Below are positions 8,896 to 17,760 of a stretch of DNA of 64,000 nucleotides, piece by piece (the stretch's first letter is position 1; each line of letters starts with the position of its first letter). Source of the stretch: Stutzerimonas kirkiae (GTDB lineage Bacteria; Pseudomonadota; Gammaproteobacteria; Pseudomonadales; Pseudomonadaceae); NCBI RefSeq assembly GCF_004327335.1, contig NZ_QJUO01000016.1, positions 1 through 64,000 on the forward strand, written 5' to 3'. A program made the position numbers and the translations under genes. The notes under the pieces were generated by a model, which was not told where the DNA came from, did no database searches, and was given only the letters and a program-made list of their open reading frames with translations.

Positions 8896-10659
8896 ATGGC
8901 TAGAAAACTCCCCAGCACCGATGTGGTGGTGGTCGGCCTCGGCTGGGCCGGCTCCATCATCGCCAACCAACTGGCCGAAGAAGGCCTGCAAGTCATCGGT
9001 TTCGAGCGTGGTCCCTGGCGCGACACCGCCAGGGACTTCAATGTCGCCTCCGCCGCCGACGAATTGCGCTACAACCGCCGCCAGGAACTGATGCTGCGCC
9101 CGCGCCAGAACACCTGCACCCTGCGCAACGACCCCAGCCAGACGGCCCTGCCGATGCGCGACTGGGGCTCCTTTCATCCCGGCAACGGCACTGGCGGCGC
9201 CGGCAACCACTGGGCCGGCATCAGCTTCCGCTTCCAGCCCGAGGAATTCCGCCTGGCCAGCCACCTGCGCGAGCGCTACGGCAAGGAAGTGCCCGCCGAA
9301 CTGACCCTGCAGGACTGGGGTACCGACTGGGACGAGATGGAACCCTTCTATACCGCCTTCGACAAGCTGGCGGGTCTTTCCGGCAAGGCCGGCAACCTCG
9401 GCGGACGCCTCGTCGAAGGCGGCAACCCGTTCGAAGGGCCTCGCGGCGAGGAATACCCCAACCCGCCGACCGCGCAGCCCTATGCCCCGACATTGTTCGC
9501 CGAGGCGGCGCGCAATCTCGGCTACAAACCCTTCCCGGTGCCCTCGGCGCTGCTGTCCCAGGCCTACACCAACTCCCTTGGCGTGCGCATGGGCCCCTGC
9601 ACCTTCTGCGGCTTCTGCACCAACTACGGCTGCGCCAACTACTCCAAGGCCAGCCCGATCATCTCGGTGCTGCCAGTGCTGGCGCGCAAGGCCAACTTCA
9701 GCGCCCGCACCAACTGCGAGGTGCTGCGCGTGACCCTCGACAAGAACGGCGGCAAGGCCACCGGCATCATCTATGTCGATTCGTCCGGGCAGGAGTGGGA
9801 ACAACCGGCGGAGCTGGTGATCGTCGCCGCCTTCACCCTGGAGAACGTGCGCCTGATGCTGCTGTCCGGCGTCGGCCAGGCCTACGATCCGCTCGCCAAC
9901 AGCGGCACCACCGGGCGCAACTATACCTACCAGACCGCCAACAGCGTGCGCCTGTTCTTCGATGACAAGAACTTCAACCCCTTCATCGGCGGTGGCGCCA
10001 TCGGCATGGGCATCGACGAGTTCAACAACGATAACTTCGACCACGCCGGCCTTGGCTTCGTCGGCGGCGGCAGTACCCGCGTCACCCCCATAGGCGCCGC
10101 GCCGATCGACTCGCGCCCGGTGCCCAGGGGCACTCCGGCCTGGGGCTCGGAGTGGAAACGCGCGACGGTGCGCCACTACCTGAGCAGCATGTCCATCGGC
10201 TGCGAAGCCAGCAGCTACAGTACGCGTAACAACTACCTGTCGCTCGATCCCAACTACAAGGACGCGCATGGCCGGCCCTTGTTGCGCATCACCTTCGACT
10301 TCCCGCAGAACGACCTGCGCATGGCCGAATATTGCACCGCCAGGGTGGCGGAGATCGCCCGCAGCATGAACCCGGCGATCATCGAAGCGAACCCGCGCAA
10401 GGGCCCCTGGAGCAATGCCAGCTACCAGTCCTCCCACGTGGTCGGCGGTTTCGTCATGGGCGCCGACCCGGCCACCAGTTCGGTGAACAAATACCTGCAG
10501 GTGTGGGGGGTGCCCAACCTGTTCGTGGTCGGCGCCTCGGCTTTTCCGCAGAACCCCGGCTACAACCCCACCGGCACCGTCGGGGCGCTGGCGTTCAAGG
10601 CGGCGGACGCGATCCGCACACGCTACCTGAAGCGCCCCGGGGAGATGATCAGCCTATGA
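8896..10659 (+). CDS. GMC-family FAD-dependent dehydrogenase large subunit (gluconate 2-dehydrogenase type)
   Basis: This 587-residue catalytic subunit has an N-terminal dinucleotide-binding motif VVGLGWAGSIIANQLAEEG (residues 14-32). A cysteine-rich stretch CTFCGFCTNYGC near residues 235-246 probably holds a 3Fe-4S cluster, as in FAD-dependent sugar dehydrogenase complexes. The C-terminal GMC active-site region includes SSHVVGGFVMG and NPGYNPTGTVGALAFKAAD. It oxidises a sugar acid or polyol in the periplasm and passes electrons to the triheme cytochrome. The exact substrate (gluconate, 2-ketogluconate, sorbitol) cannot be read from sequence. Its stop overlaps the cytochrome start by 4 bp. 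Confidence 0.88.
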   Translation: MARKLPSTDVVVVGLGWAGSIIANQLAEEGLQVIGFERGPWRDTARDFNVASAADELRYNRRQELMLRPRQNTCTLRNDPSQTALPMRDWGSFHPGNGTGGAGNHWAGISFRFQPEEFRLASHLRERYGKEVPAELTLQDWGTDWDEMEPFYTAFDKLAGLSGKAGNLGGRLVEGGNPFEGPRGEEYPNPPTAQPYAPTLFAEAARNLGYKPFPVPSALLSQAYTNSLGVRMGPCTFCGFCTNYGCANYSKASPIISVLPVLARKANFSARTNCEVLRVTLDKNGGKATGIIYVDSSGQEWEQPAELVIVAAFTLENVRLMLLSGVGQAYDPLANSGTTGRNYTYQTANSVRLFFDDKNFNPFIGGGAIGMGIDEFNNDNFDHAGLGFVGGGSTRVTPIGAAPIDSRPVPRGTPAWGSEWKRATVRHYLSSMSIGCEASSYSTRNNYLSLDPNYKDAHGRPLLRITFDFPQNDLRMAEYCTARVAEIARSMNPAIIEANPRKGPWSNASYQSSHVVGGFVMGADPATSSVNKYLQVWGVPNLFVVGASAFPQNPGYNPTGTVGALAFKAADAIRTRYLKRPGEMISL

Positions 10660-11882
10660 AGACCGCAGCCCTGCTTGGCGTCGCGCTGTTCTCCCTGGGC
10701 ATCGCGTCGCTGCATGCCGCCGACGGCGCGGATGCCTACGAACTGGTCGAGAAAGGCCGCTACCTGGCCGTGCTCGGCGATTGCACCGCCTGCCACACGG
10801 TGCCGGGCAAACCCTTCCTGGCTGGCGGCGGCGCCGTCGAAACCCCCTTCGGCATCCTGCTCGGCGCCAATATCACCCCGGACCGCAACACCGGTATCGG
10901 CAAATGGCGCTTCGAGGACTTCCAGGCCACCATGTCCCGCGGCCATGCCCGTGGCGGCAAGCGCCTGTACGGCGCCATGCCGTTCACCGCCTACACCAAG
11001 GTCAGCGAGGCGGACAATCGCGCACTCTGGGCCTACCTGCGTACCCTCGACCCGGTGGAAAACCCGGTGCAGACCAACCAGTTGCCCTTCCCCTTCAATA
11101 TCCGTCTCAGCCTGCTCGCCTGGAATTGGCTCAACTTCGAACAGGGCGAGTACCAACCCGACCCGCAACGCAGCGAGCAGTGGAACCGCGGCGCCTACCT
11201 GGTGCAGGGTCTCGGTCATTGCGGCACCTGCCACACGCCGAAGAACCTGCTCGGCGGCGATCAGGCCGGCCAGTACCTGCGCGGCGCCAACCTGCAGGGC
11301 TGGGTCGCCCCGGACATCACCGCCAACGCCCACCAGGGCATCGGCAAGTGGAGCGACGAAGAACTGATCCAGTACCTGAAAACCGGCGCCAACCGCTACG
11401 ACATCGCCTCCGGGCCGATGGCCGAAGCCGTCGAGCATTCGCTGCAACACTGGCGCGACGCCGACCTGCGCGCAGTGGCGGTCTACTTGCGCAGCCTCGG
11501 TGGCGAACGCAGCGACAAACCCACCGCCCTGCCCGCGGACGCGCCGGCCATGCGCACCGGTGCGGCGATCTACAGCGACCGCTGCGCCGCCTGCCATATC
11601 GGTTCCGGCGAAGGCATCGAGCAACTGTTCCCGAAACTCGCCGGTGCGCCGCTGGTCAACGCCAGCGACCCCACCTCGCTGATCCGCGTGGTACTGGCCG
11701 GCAGCCGCGCCGGCGCCACCGATGCAGCCCCCACCGCCCCGGCCATGCCTTCGTTCGCCTGGAACCTCGACGACCGGCAGGTCGCCGACGTGGTCAGCTA
11801 TATCCGCAACAGTTGGGGCAACGCCGCCGCGGCCGTGTCCCCCGGCGAGGTGGCGAAGCTGCGGCAGAGCCTTGCCGAATGA
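10656..11882 (+). CDS. Triheme cytochrome c subunit of a periplasmic dehydrogenase
   Basis: This 408-residue protein has a Sec signal peptide (about residues 1-21) and three CxxCH heme sites: CTACH (43-47), CGTCH (189-193) and CAACH (310-314). This is the layout of the membrane-anchored cytochrome subunit of gluconate and alcohol dehydrogenases, which passes electrons to ubiquinone. It is coupled to the FAD subunit by an ATGA overlap and is the last gene of the operon. Confidence 0.93.
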   Translation: MKTAALLGVALFSLGIASLHAADGADAYELVEKGRYLAVLGDCTACHTVPGKPFLAGGGAVETPFGILLGANITPDRNTGIGKWRFEDFQATMSRGHARGGKRLYGAMPFTAYTKVSEADNRALWAYLRTLDPVENPVQTNQLPFPFNIRLSLLAWNWLNFEQGEYQPDPQRSEQWNRGAYLVQGLGHCGTCHTPKNLLGGDQAGQYLRGANLQGWVAPDITANAHQGIGKWSDEELIQYLKTGANRYDIASGPMAEAVEHSLQHWRDADLRAVAVYLRSLGGERSDKPTALPADAPAMRTGAAIYSDRCAACHIGSGEGIEQLFPKLAGAPLVNASDPTSLIRVVLAGSRAGATDAAPTAPAMPSFAWNLDDRQVADVVSYIRNSWGNAAAAVSPGEVAKLRQSLAE

Positions 11883-11923
11883 AGGGCGCAGGGCTCCAGC
11901 CCGGCGCAAGGGTGGGATGTATG

Positions 11924-11953
11924 GCGAGCGGATTGGCAATAGTGTGTCTGGCT
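11924..11953 (+). repeat. Third copy of the dispersed repeat end
   Basis: This 30-bp sequence is the reverse complement of 3817-3846 with one mismatch. Its first 17 bases are identical to 3468-3484. No partner in inverted orientation is visible nearby, so it may be a solo end or a decayed copy. It lies between the dehydrogenase operon and the convergent hydrolase gene. Confidence 0.7.
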
Positions 11954-12061
11954 ATAGAGCATGCGGCGTGACCTTGGGCTCAGCGTCCCTGTGTGAATGC
12001 CTGATGGCGGGACGGGGCACGCGTGAATACATCCCTGAGGCAGCGCGAAAGCGACACCCCG

Positions 12062-13066
12062 TTAGCGTTCAGGTTGCGCCAACAATTGCGCCATGGCCTC
12101 GAATACCTGCCGCATGGCTTGCGGTTCGCGGCCAGGGCCGCCGGCGCAATGCCCCCAGTCGGATTGCAGTACGCGCAACTCGGCACCGGCAATCAGGCTC
12201 GCCTCATGGCGGGCATCGGCAACGGTGAAATACAGGTCGCTGCTGCACGGCATGATCAGCGCCCTGGCGCGGATGCCCCGCAGGTCCCGCTCGCTCGGTG
12301 CGCTGCCCTGCCAGGTGTCCAGTACGCACAGCAGGTCATTGGCATCCTGCTGCAGGTGATCCTGCTCCCAGAACAGCAGCAGTTCCTCGATGCTGGCGAA
12401 GCCCAGCTCGCGATACAGCGCCTCCCGGTAGAAGGCCTGCGAGTAGGCCCATCCGGCATAGACCCGGGCAAAGGCGCGCAAACCGCGCTGTGGCGGCTGC
12501 CGATAGTGGCCGTACTGCCAGGCGGCATCGACGCAGAGTGCGGCCCGTACCCCTTCGAGGAACACCCGGTTATGCGGCCAGCAACGCGCGGTGGCGCAGA
12601 ACGGCAATATCCTCGCGACCTTTTGCGGGTAGCGCATGGCCCAGGCGAACGCCTGCATGCCGCCCATGGACCAGCCGCAGACCAGGGCCAGCCGCCATTC
12701 ACCGAACAGCCGGTCGAGCAGCCGGTGCTGCGCCTCGACATTGTCGGCCAGGCCGATACGCGGAAAACCGGCGCCCTGCTGCGGAGCTGGCGTATTACTC
12801 GGCGAACTCGACCAGCCCGCGCCAAGCAGGTTGGTCAGCACCACACAATAGTCGCCGCCCAGCAAAGGGCTGCCTGCGCCAATCAGGGGCAGGCTGCCCC
12901 AATGTGTTCCACCGTAATAGCCGGGAATCAGCACGATATTGTCGCGGGCGCTGTTCGGCTGGCCGACCACCTGGTAGCAGAGCTGGCACGAGGAAAGCGT
13001 CTGGCCACTTTCGAGCGGCAGCTCGCCCAGTTGCATGAATTGTTTTTCCTTACCGATTTCAATCAT
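12062..13066 (-). CDS. Alpha/beta hydrolase of the homoserine O-acetyltransferase (MetX)-like group
   Basis: This protein of about 334 residues has an alpha/beta-hydrolase core. The nucleophile elbow is GWSMGGMQAF, and an SDWGHCAGG motif near the C-terminus carries the catalytic His. The upstream LIPGYYGGTHWGSLPLIG and TNLLGAGWSSSPSNT segments match MetX-like hydrolases of unknown substrate. The ATG at 13066 is preferred to 13075 because GGAGAG (13076-13081) abuts the latter and is 9 nt from the former. It is divergent from the type III glutamine synthetase gene, so a shared nitrogen-related role is plausible but not shown. Confidence 0.75.
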   Translation of the reverse strand: MIEIGKEKQFMQLGELPLESGQTLSSCQLCYQVVGQPNSARDNIVLIPGYYGGTHWGSLPLIGAGSPLLGGDYCVVLTNLLGAGWSSSPSNTPAPQQGAGFPRIGLADNVEAQHRLLDRLFGEWRLALVCGWSMGGMQAFAWAMRYPQKVARILPFCATARCWPHNRVFLEGVRAALCVDAAWQYGHYRQPPQRGLRAFARVYAGWAYSQAFYREALYRELGFASIEELLLFWEQDHLQQDANDLLCVLDTWQGSAPSERDLRGIRARALIMPCSSDLYFTVADARHEASLIAGAELRVLQSDWGHCAGGPGREPQAMRQVFEAMAQLLAQPER

Positions 13067-13143
13067 TTGCTGCATCTCTCCGGGTGTATGAGGTATCGCC
13101 GGGCCTTGTCGCGAGCCTCCGCGCCATCAATATATATACACAA

Positions 13144-13159
13144 TGGCATGTATGTTGAA
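13144..13159 (+). promoter_or_regulatory. Possible sigma-54 promoter for the glutamine synthetase gene
   Basis: TGGCATG-TATG-TTGAA has the -24 GG and -12 TTG spacing of a sigma-54 promoter (10 bases between the GG and the second G), with GA instead of GC at -12. It lies about 58 bp upstream of the start codon of a nitrogen-assimilation gene. I rate it tentative because of the imperfect -12 element. Confidence 0.35.
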
Positions 13160-13217
13160 TGAAGGATTCGTGCCATAGCGCGCTGCGCTGATCCCTTATC
13201 TGCCGGAGAGTCACACC

Positions 13218-14576
13218 ATGAGCCACTACCCCGAAGTGGAAACCCTGAAAAACAGCCTGCAGGACAAAGGCGTGAAATACGCCATGGCCAGCTATGTGGA
13301 TATCCACGGTGTGATCAAGGGCAAGTTCGTGCCCCTTGCGCACCTCGGGCAGATGCTCGCCGGCTCCGAGCTATATACCGGCGCCGCGCTGGATGGCGTG
13401 CCGCAGGACATCAGCGACAATGAAGTGGCGGCGATGCCCGATCCGGCCAGCGCCATCCAGTGCGCCTGGAACAAGGATCTCGCCTGGTTCGCCAGCGACC
13501 TCTACCTCGACGGCAAACCGTTCGACGCCTGTTCGCGCGGCGCGCTGAAGCGCCAGACCGATGCCGCCGCGGCCATGGGCTACACCTTCAACCTGGGCAT
13601 CGAAACCGAATTCTTCATCTACAAGGACAGCGCCGATGGCGGCTTCGAGCCGATCAGCGTGCGCGACGACCTGGCCAAGCCCTGCTACGACCCGCGCGGG
13701 CTGATGGATAACATGCACATCATCGGCGAACTGGTGGAAGCGCTGAACGCGATCGGCATGGATGTCTACTCCTTCGATCACGAAGATGCCAACGGCCAGT
13801 TCGAGACCGACTTCAAATATGCCGACGCCCTGACCATGGCGGACCGTTTCGTATTCTTCCGCATGCTCGCCAACGAGATCGCCCGCAAGCACGGCGCCTT
13901 CGCCAGCTTCATGCCCAAGCCCTCGGCCAGGCGCACCGGCAGCGGCGCGCACTACAACATGTCGCTGGCCGACCGCGAGACCGGCCGCAACCTGTTCGAA
14001 GCCGACGGCGACGACCTGTACCAGTGTGGCGTGAGCAAGCTCGGCTACCATTTCATCGCCGGCGTGCTCAAGCATGCCCAGGCCATCTGCGCGGTGATCG
14101 CGCCGACCGTCAACAGCTACAAGCGCCTGGTGCGCAAGGGCAGCATGTCCGGCTCGACCTGGGCGCCGGTGTTCGTCTGCTACGGCAACAACAACCGCAC
14201 CAACATGCTGCGCATCCCGTCCCAGGGCGGCCGCGTCGAATGCCGCGCCGCGGATATCTCCTGCAACCCCTACCTGGGCGCCGCGATGATCCTCGCCGCC
14301 GGTCTGGAAGGCGTGCGCGAACAACTGGAACCGGGGCTGCCGCACCGGGAAAACATGTACAACTACAACGAGAAGCAGGTCGCCGAGATGAACATCGAGT
14401 GCCTGCCACGCAACCTGAGCGAGGCCATGGATGCCTTCGAGCAGGACCCGCTGAGCCATGAAGTCTTCGGCGACAGCCTTTTCCAGGCCTTCGTCGACTT
14501 CAAGCGTGACGAATGGACCGCCTACCACACCCACGTTTCAGACTGGGAAATCCAGCGCTACCTGAAATTCTTCTGA
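13218..14576 (+). CDS. glnT: Type III glutamine synthetase-like protein (GlnT family)
   Basis: This 452-residue protein has the glutamine synthetase beta-grasp and catalytic domains. Visible motifs are GIETEFFIYKD (metal-binding Glu), FMPKPSARRTGSGAHYNMSL (ATP/glutamate-binding loop) and RIPSQGGRVECRAADISCNPYLGAAMILAAG (C-terminal glutamate-binding Arg). It resembles the GlnT 'type III glutamate-ammonia ligase' clade, some members of which gamma-glutamylate amines instead of ammonia. It is followed 20 bp later by a urea-type ABC binding protein, so it probably assimilates nitrogen released from that ligand. Confidence 0.85.
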   Translation: MSHYPEVETLKNSLQDKGVKYAMASYVDIHGVIKGKFVPLAHLGQMLAGSELYTGAALDGVPQDISDNEVAAMPDPASAIQCAWNKDLAWFASDLYLDGKPFDACSRGALKRQTDAAAAMGYTFNLGIETEFFIYKDSADGGFEPISVRDDLAKPCYDPRGLMDNMHIIGELVEALNAIGMDVYSFDHEDANGQFETDFKYADALTMADRFVFFRMLANEIARKHGAFASFMPKPSARRTGSGAHYNMSLADRETGRNLFEADGDDLYQCGVSKLGYHFIAGVLKHAQAICAVIAPTVNSYKRLVRKGSMSGSTWAPVFVCYGNNNRTNMLRIPSQGGRVECRAADISCNPYLGAAMILAAGLEGVREQLEPGLPHRENMYNYNEKQVAEMNIECLPRNLSEAMDAFEQDPLSHEVFGDSLFQAFVDFKRDEWTAYHTHVSDWEIQRYLKFF

Positions 14577-14596
14577 ATGCCATGAGGAGCGATGCC

Positions 14597-15664
14597 ATGT
14601 ACTCACTGAAAACCCTGTTCTGCGCCGCCAGCCTGGCCCTGGCCAGCCTGCTTCCCGCCGCGGCGCAAGCCGAACAGAAACAGCAATTCAACCTGGCATG
14701 GACCATTTACGCCGGCTGGATGCCGTGGAAATACGCGGACGACTCGGGAATCATGAAAAAGTGGGCCGACAAGTACGGCATCGAGGTGAAAATCACCCAG
14801 ATCAACGACTATGTCGAATCCATCAACCAGTTCACCACCGGGCAGTTCGATGCCGTGGTGCTGACCAGCATGGATGCGCTGTCGATTCCCGCCGCCAGTG
14901 GCGTGGACAGCACCGCGCTGATCGTCGGCGACTACTCCAACGGCAACGACGGCATGGTGATGAAGGACAGTGCCGACCTGAAGACGCTCAAGGGACAGCG
15001 GGTCAACCTGGTCGAGCTTTCCGTTTCCCACTACCTGCTGGCGCATGCCCTGGCCAGCGTGGGCCTGAGCGAACGTGACGTGCAGGTGGTGAACACCTCC
15101 GATGCCGATATCGTCGCCGCCTTCGCCACCGCGGATGTGCGCAATGTGGTGACCTGGAACCCGCTGCTCGACGAGGTCGCGAAAACGCCAGGGGCACACC
15201 GCGTGTTCGACTCCAGCAGCATCCCCGGGCATATCAAGGACCTGACCCTGGCCAACAGCAAGACCCTGGCCGACAATCCGGCCTTCGGCAAGGCGGTGGT
15301 CGGCGCCTGGTACGAAGTCATGGGCATCCTCGCCAGCGACAGCCGCGAGGGCGCGCAGGCCCGCGCCGCGCTCGGCCAGGCCTCGGGTACCGACCAGGCA
15401 GGCTACGAGGCACAACTCGGGGGCATGAAGATGTTCTGGAAACCCGCCGACTCGCTGGCGTTCATCGAAAGCACCGAGGCGCTGGCGGCGATGGACAGCG
15501 TGCGCCAGTTCTCCTTCGTACACGGCCTGCTCGGCGAGGGAGCGGCGAATGCCGACTTCATCGGCATCGCCATGCCCAACGGCAAACTGCTGGGCGACGG
15601 GAAAAACATCAAGCTGCGCTTCGATACCACCTATATGCAAATGGCTGCAGATGGCAAACTCTGA
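14597..15664 (+). CDS. Urea-carboxylase-type ABC transporter substrate-binding protein
   Basis: This 355-residue periplasmic binding protein has a signal peptide (about 1-25, ending AAAQA). Its mature start, FNLAWTIYAGWMPWKYADDSGIMKKWADKYG, is characteristic of the NMT1/SsuA-like family found near urea carboxylase genes (TIGR03427). The start at 14597 is supported by GAGGAGC six bases upstream. No permease or ATPase gene accompanies it here. A TetR gene follows, after a hairpin. The ligand is probably a small nitrogen compound such as urea or an amide, which is inference from the family. Confidence 0.82.
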   Translation: MYSLKTLFCAASLALASLLPAAAQAEQKQQFNLAWTIYAGWMPWKYADDSGIMKKWADKYGIEVKITQINDYVESINQFTTGQFDAVVLTSMDALSIPAASGVDSTALIVGDYSNGNDGMVMKDSADLKTLKGQRVNLVELSVSHYLLAHALASVGLSERDVQVVNTSDADIVAAFATADVRNVVTWNPLLDEVAKTPGAHRVFDSSSIPGHIKDLTLANSKTLADNPAFGKAVVGAWYEVMGILASDSREGAQARAALGQASGTDQAGYEAQLGGMKMFWKPADSLAFIESTEALAAMDSVRQFSFVHGLLGEGAANADFIGIAMPNGKLLGDGKNIKLRFDTTYMQMAADGKL

Positions 15665-15676
15665 CGCATGAACCAT

Positions 15677-15699
15677 GGCGGCCCCCTGCCGGGGCCGCC
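15677..15699 (+). terminator. Hairpin after the binding-protein gene
   Basis: GGCGGCCCC (15677-15685) pairs perfectly with GGGGCCGCC (15691-15699) over a 5-base loop. There is no T run after it. It separates the binding-protein gene from the TetR gene and argues for the internal ATG at 15719 rather than 15668 as the TetR start. It may be a weak terminator or mRNA-stabilising hairpin. Confidence 0.55.
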
Positions 15700-15718
15700 C
15701 AGCACTTATGAAAATGCC

Positions 15719-16333
15719 ATGCGCCGTACCAAAGAAGACGCCGAGAAAACCCGCCTGAAGGTCATCGAAGCCGCACTCGAACAATTCAGCAAGACCGGTT
15801 ACTCACGCACCACCCTGGCGATGATCGCCGATGCCGCGGGCTTCAGCCGCGGCCCCATCTACTGGCACTTCAAGAACAAGGACGAACTCTACGAGGCCGT
15901 CCTGCACTACTCCCAGGAGCCGCTGGAACAACTGGTGGCGCGCAGCCTGGAACTCACCGACGCCCCCCTGGAAGCGATCCGCTACCTGATCGTCCACTGG
16001 TTCAGGCTGCTGATCGAAAACCGCTGGCACCGGCAATCCTTCGAGATCCTGCTGAACAAGACGGAACTGACCTCGCAGGTGGCCGGCACCATGCGCCGCG
16101 AGCGCAAGCTGACCCGGCTGATCGTGCAATGCCTGGCCAGCCTTGTCGAGGCGGCACGCCAGCGTGGGCAGTTGGCCGAGGGGCAGCCCGCGGAAGATAT
16201 CGCGGTGCTGCTCTACAGTGCGCTGATGGGCATCACCCAGACCTGGCTGGCGGACCCGAAACTGTTCAGCCTGAAGAAACAGGCCGACTTCTTCAGCGCC
16301 AGCCTGCTGCGACTCCTGCCGCACACCGGCTGA
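15719..16333 (+). CDS. TetR/AcrR-family transcriptional regulator
   Basis: This 204-residue protein has an N-terminal TetR helix-turn-helix (TLAMIADAAGFSRGPIYWHFKNKDELYEAVL, about residues 30-60). The C-terminal ligand domain is of the AcrR/TtgR type (IENRWHRQSFEILLNKTEL). AcrR-type regulators commonly control efflux pumps, and a MacAB-type tripartite exporter lies just downstream on the opposite strand, with the two gene sets converging. Regulation of the exporter or of the preceding nitrogen cluster are both possible. Confidence 0.85.
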   Translation: MRRTKEDAEKTRLKVIEAALEQFSKTGYSRTTLAMIADAAGFSRGPIYWHFKNKDELYEAVLHYSQEPLEQLVARSLELTDAPLEAIRYLIVHWFRLLIENRWHRQSFEILLNKTELTSQVAGTMRRERKLTRLIVQCLASLVEAARQRGQLAEGQPAEDIAVLLYSALMGITQTWLADPKLFSLKKQADFFSASLLRLLPHTG

Positions 16334-16393
16334 AGCCAGCGCCGCACAGCGCTGCCACCAGTACCGGCAGTGCTGCCGACTGGCGGGACCAGA

Positions 16394-17755
16394 CTATTGC
16401 GCCTGCCCGCCCAGCGCCTGGCACAGCGCGATATGGTTGAGCAACTGATCGCGCCGGTTCTCCAGCAGGGTGATCTGCGCATTGCGCCGGGTTTCCTGGG
16501 CATTGAGCCAGGATTGCAGGTCGATCGCGCCGGCCTCGTAACGGACCCGGTAGATGCGCTCGGCCTCGCTGGCCGCTTGCAGCGCCCGCTCGCGCATGGC
16601 CTGCTGCTCGGCGTAATGACGACGACCGGCCAGGTTGTTCTCCACCTCGGCCAGTGCTTCGTAGAGGGTCTGGCGGAAGTCGACGACGGCGGTCTGGTAA
16701 TCGACCCGGGCGATATCCACATTCAGTTGCATCTGGTTCCACTGCAGGAACGGCAGGGTCAGGCCGCTGCCCAGGGCCGCCACCGGGTTCTGCAGGACAT
16801 TGCCCAGCGCACTGCTGGCGAAGCCCAGGGAACCGGTCAGGCTGAGGCCCGGGTAGTAGCTGGCGCGGGTCGAGTCCACCGTGGCCAGGCTGGCGCGCAG
16901 GCGCAGCTCGGCGGCGCGCAGGTCGGGGCGACGCCCCAGCAGCGAGGCCGGCAGGCCGGCGGCGACCCCCGGCAGCACGGCCTGCTGCAGCCCTTCGATG
17001 GCATCCAGCTCGGCCGGGATCGCACCGTCGAACAACACCGCCAGGGCATTGCGCTGCTCCACCCGCTGCTGCAGCAGCGACTGGTGGCTGGCGCGCAGGG
17101 TTTCCAGGCTCTGGCGTGCCTCGGCCAGCTCCAACGTGGAGGCCTTGCCGCTGTCGTACTGCACCTGCACCAGCGCCAGGGTGCGCTCGCCGTCCTCGAC
17201 ACTCTGCTGGCTGAAGGCGATGCGCTCGTTGAGGTAGGCGATCTGCCAGTACAGGCTACCCAGGGTGCCGACCAGGCTCAGGCGCGCCGCCTCATAGTCG
17301 CCTTCGCTGGCAAGGGCCTCCAGTTGCGCGGCATCCTCGGCACTGGCCAGGCGCTGCCAGAGGTCCACCTCCCAGCTCACACTGGTATTCAGGCTATAGC
17401 TGTGGGTAGTGCTGGAATCCCCGCGCAGGTTGCGGCTCCTGCTGGCATCGAAGCCACTGCCAAGCTGCGGGAACAACGCGTCACGCGCCAGGCCCGCCTG
17501 CAACTGGGCGCGCCTGACCTTGAGCAGGGAGCTGCCCAGCGTGTTGTTGCGCAGCAGCGCCTGCTCCACCAGGCTGTCCAGGCGCTGCTCCTGAAAAGCC
17601 TGCCACCAGGCCTGGTCGCCCTCCAGCCGTGACAATCCACTGCCTTCGTTCCAGGTGGACGGGATCGTCAACTCGGGCCGCTGATAGTCACTGCGCAGGA
17701 TCGAACAGCCACTCACGGCCAGGGCCAACAGGGCAATAACGGGTAACTTGCTCAT
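16394..17755 (-). CDS. NodT-family outer-membrane factor of the MacAB-type exporter
   Basis: This protein of about 453 residues has a lipoprotein signal (LALAVSGC) and two OEP repeats typical of TolC/OprM-type channels (SWEVDLWQRLASAEDAAQLEALA, RRPDLRAAELRLRASLATVDSTRASYYPGLSLTGSLGF). It forms the outer-membrane exit duct. The ATG at 17755 is chosen because GAGAG lies 8 bases upstream, although an ATG at 17761 overlaps the macB stop (TGATG). It is the third gene of a macA-macB-OMF operon, an arrangement like P. aeruginosa pvdR-pvdT-opmQ. Confidence 0.85.
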   Translation of the reverse strand: MSKLPVIALLALAVSGCSILRSDYQRPELTIPSTWNEGSGLSRLEGDQAWWQAFQEQRLDSLVEQALLRNNTLGSSLLKVRRAQLQAGLARDALFPQLGSGFDASRSRNLRGDSSTTHSYSLNTSVSWEVDLWQRLASAEDAAQLEALASEGDYEAARLSLVGTLGSLYWQIAYLNERIAFSQQSVEDGERTLALVQVQYDSGKASTLELAEARQSLETLRASHQSLLQQRVEQRNALAVLFDGAIPAELDAIEGLQQAVLPGVAAGLPASLLGRRPDLRAAELRLRASLATVDSTRASYYPGLSLTGSLGFASSALGNVLQNPVAALGSGLTLPFLQWNQMQLNVDIARVDYQTAVVDFRQTLYEALAEVENNLAGRRHYAEQQAMRERALQAASEAERIYRVRYEAGAIDLQSWLNAQETRRNAQITLLENRRDQLLNHIALCQALGGQAQ

Positions 17756-17760
17756 CGACA

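Noticed and set aside
8182-10437. A 751-residue minus-strand frame across the dehydrogenase genes
   Set aside because: Shadow of the dehydrogenase subunits with low-complexity Gly/Ala/His composition.
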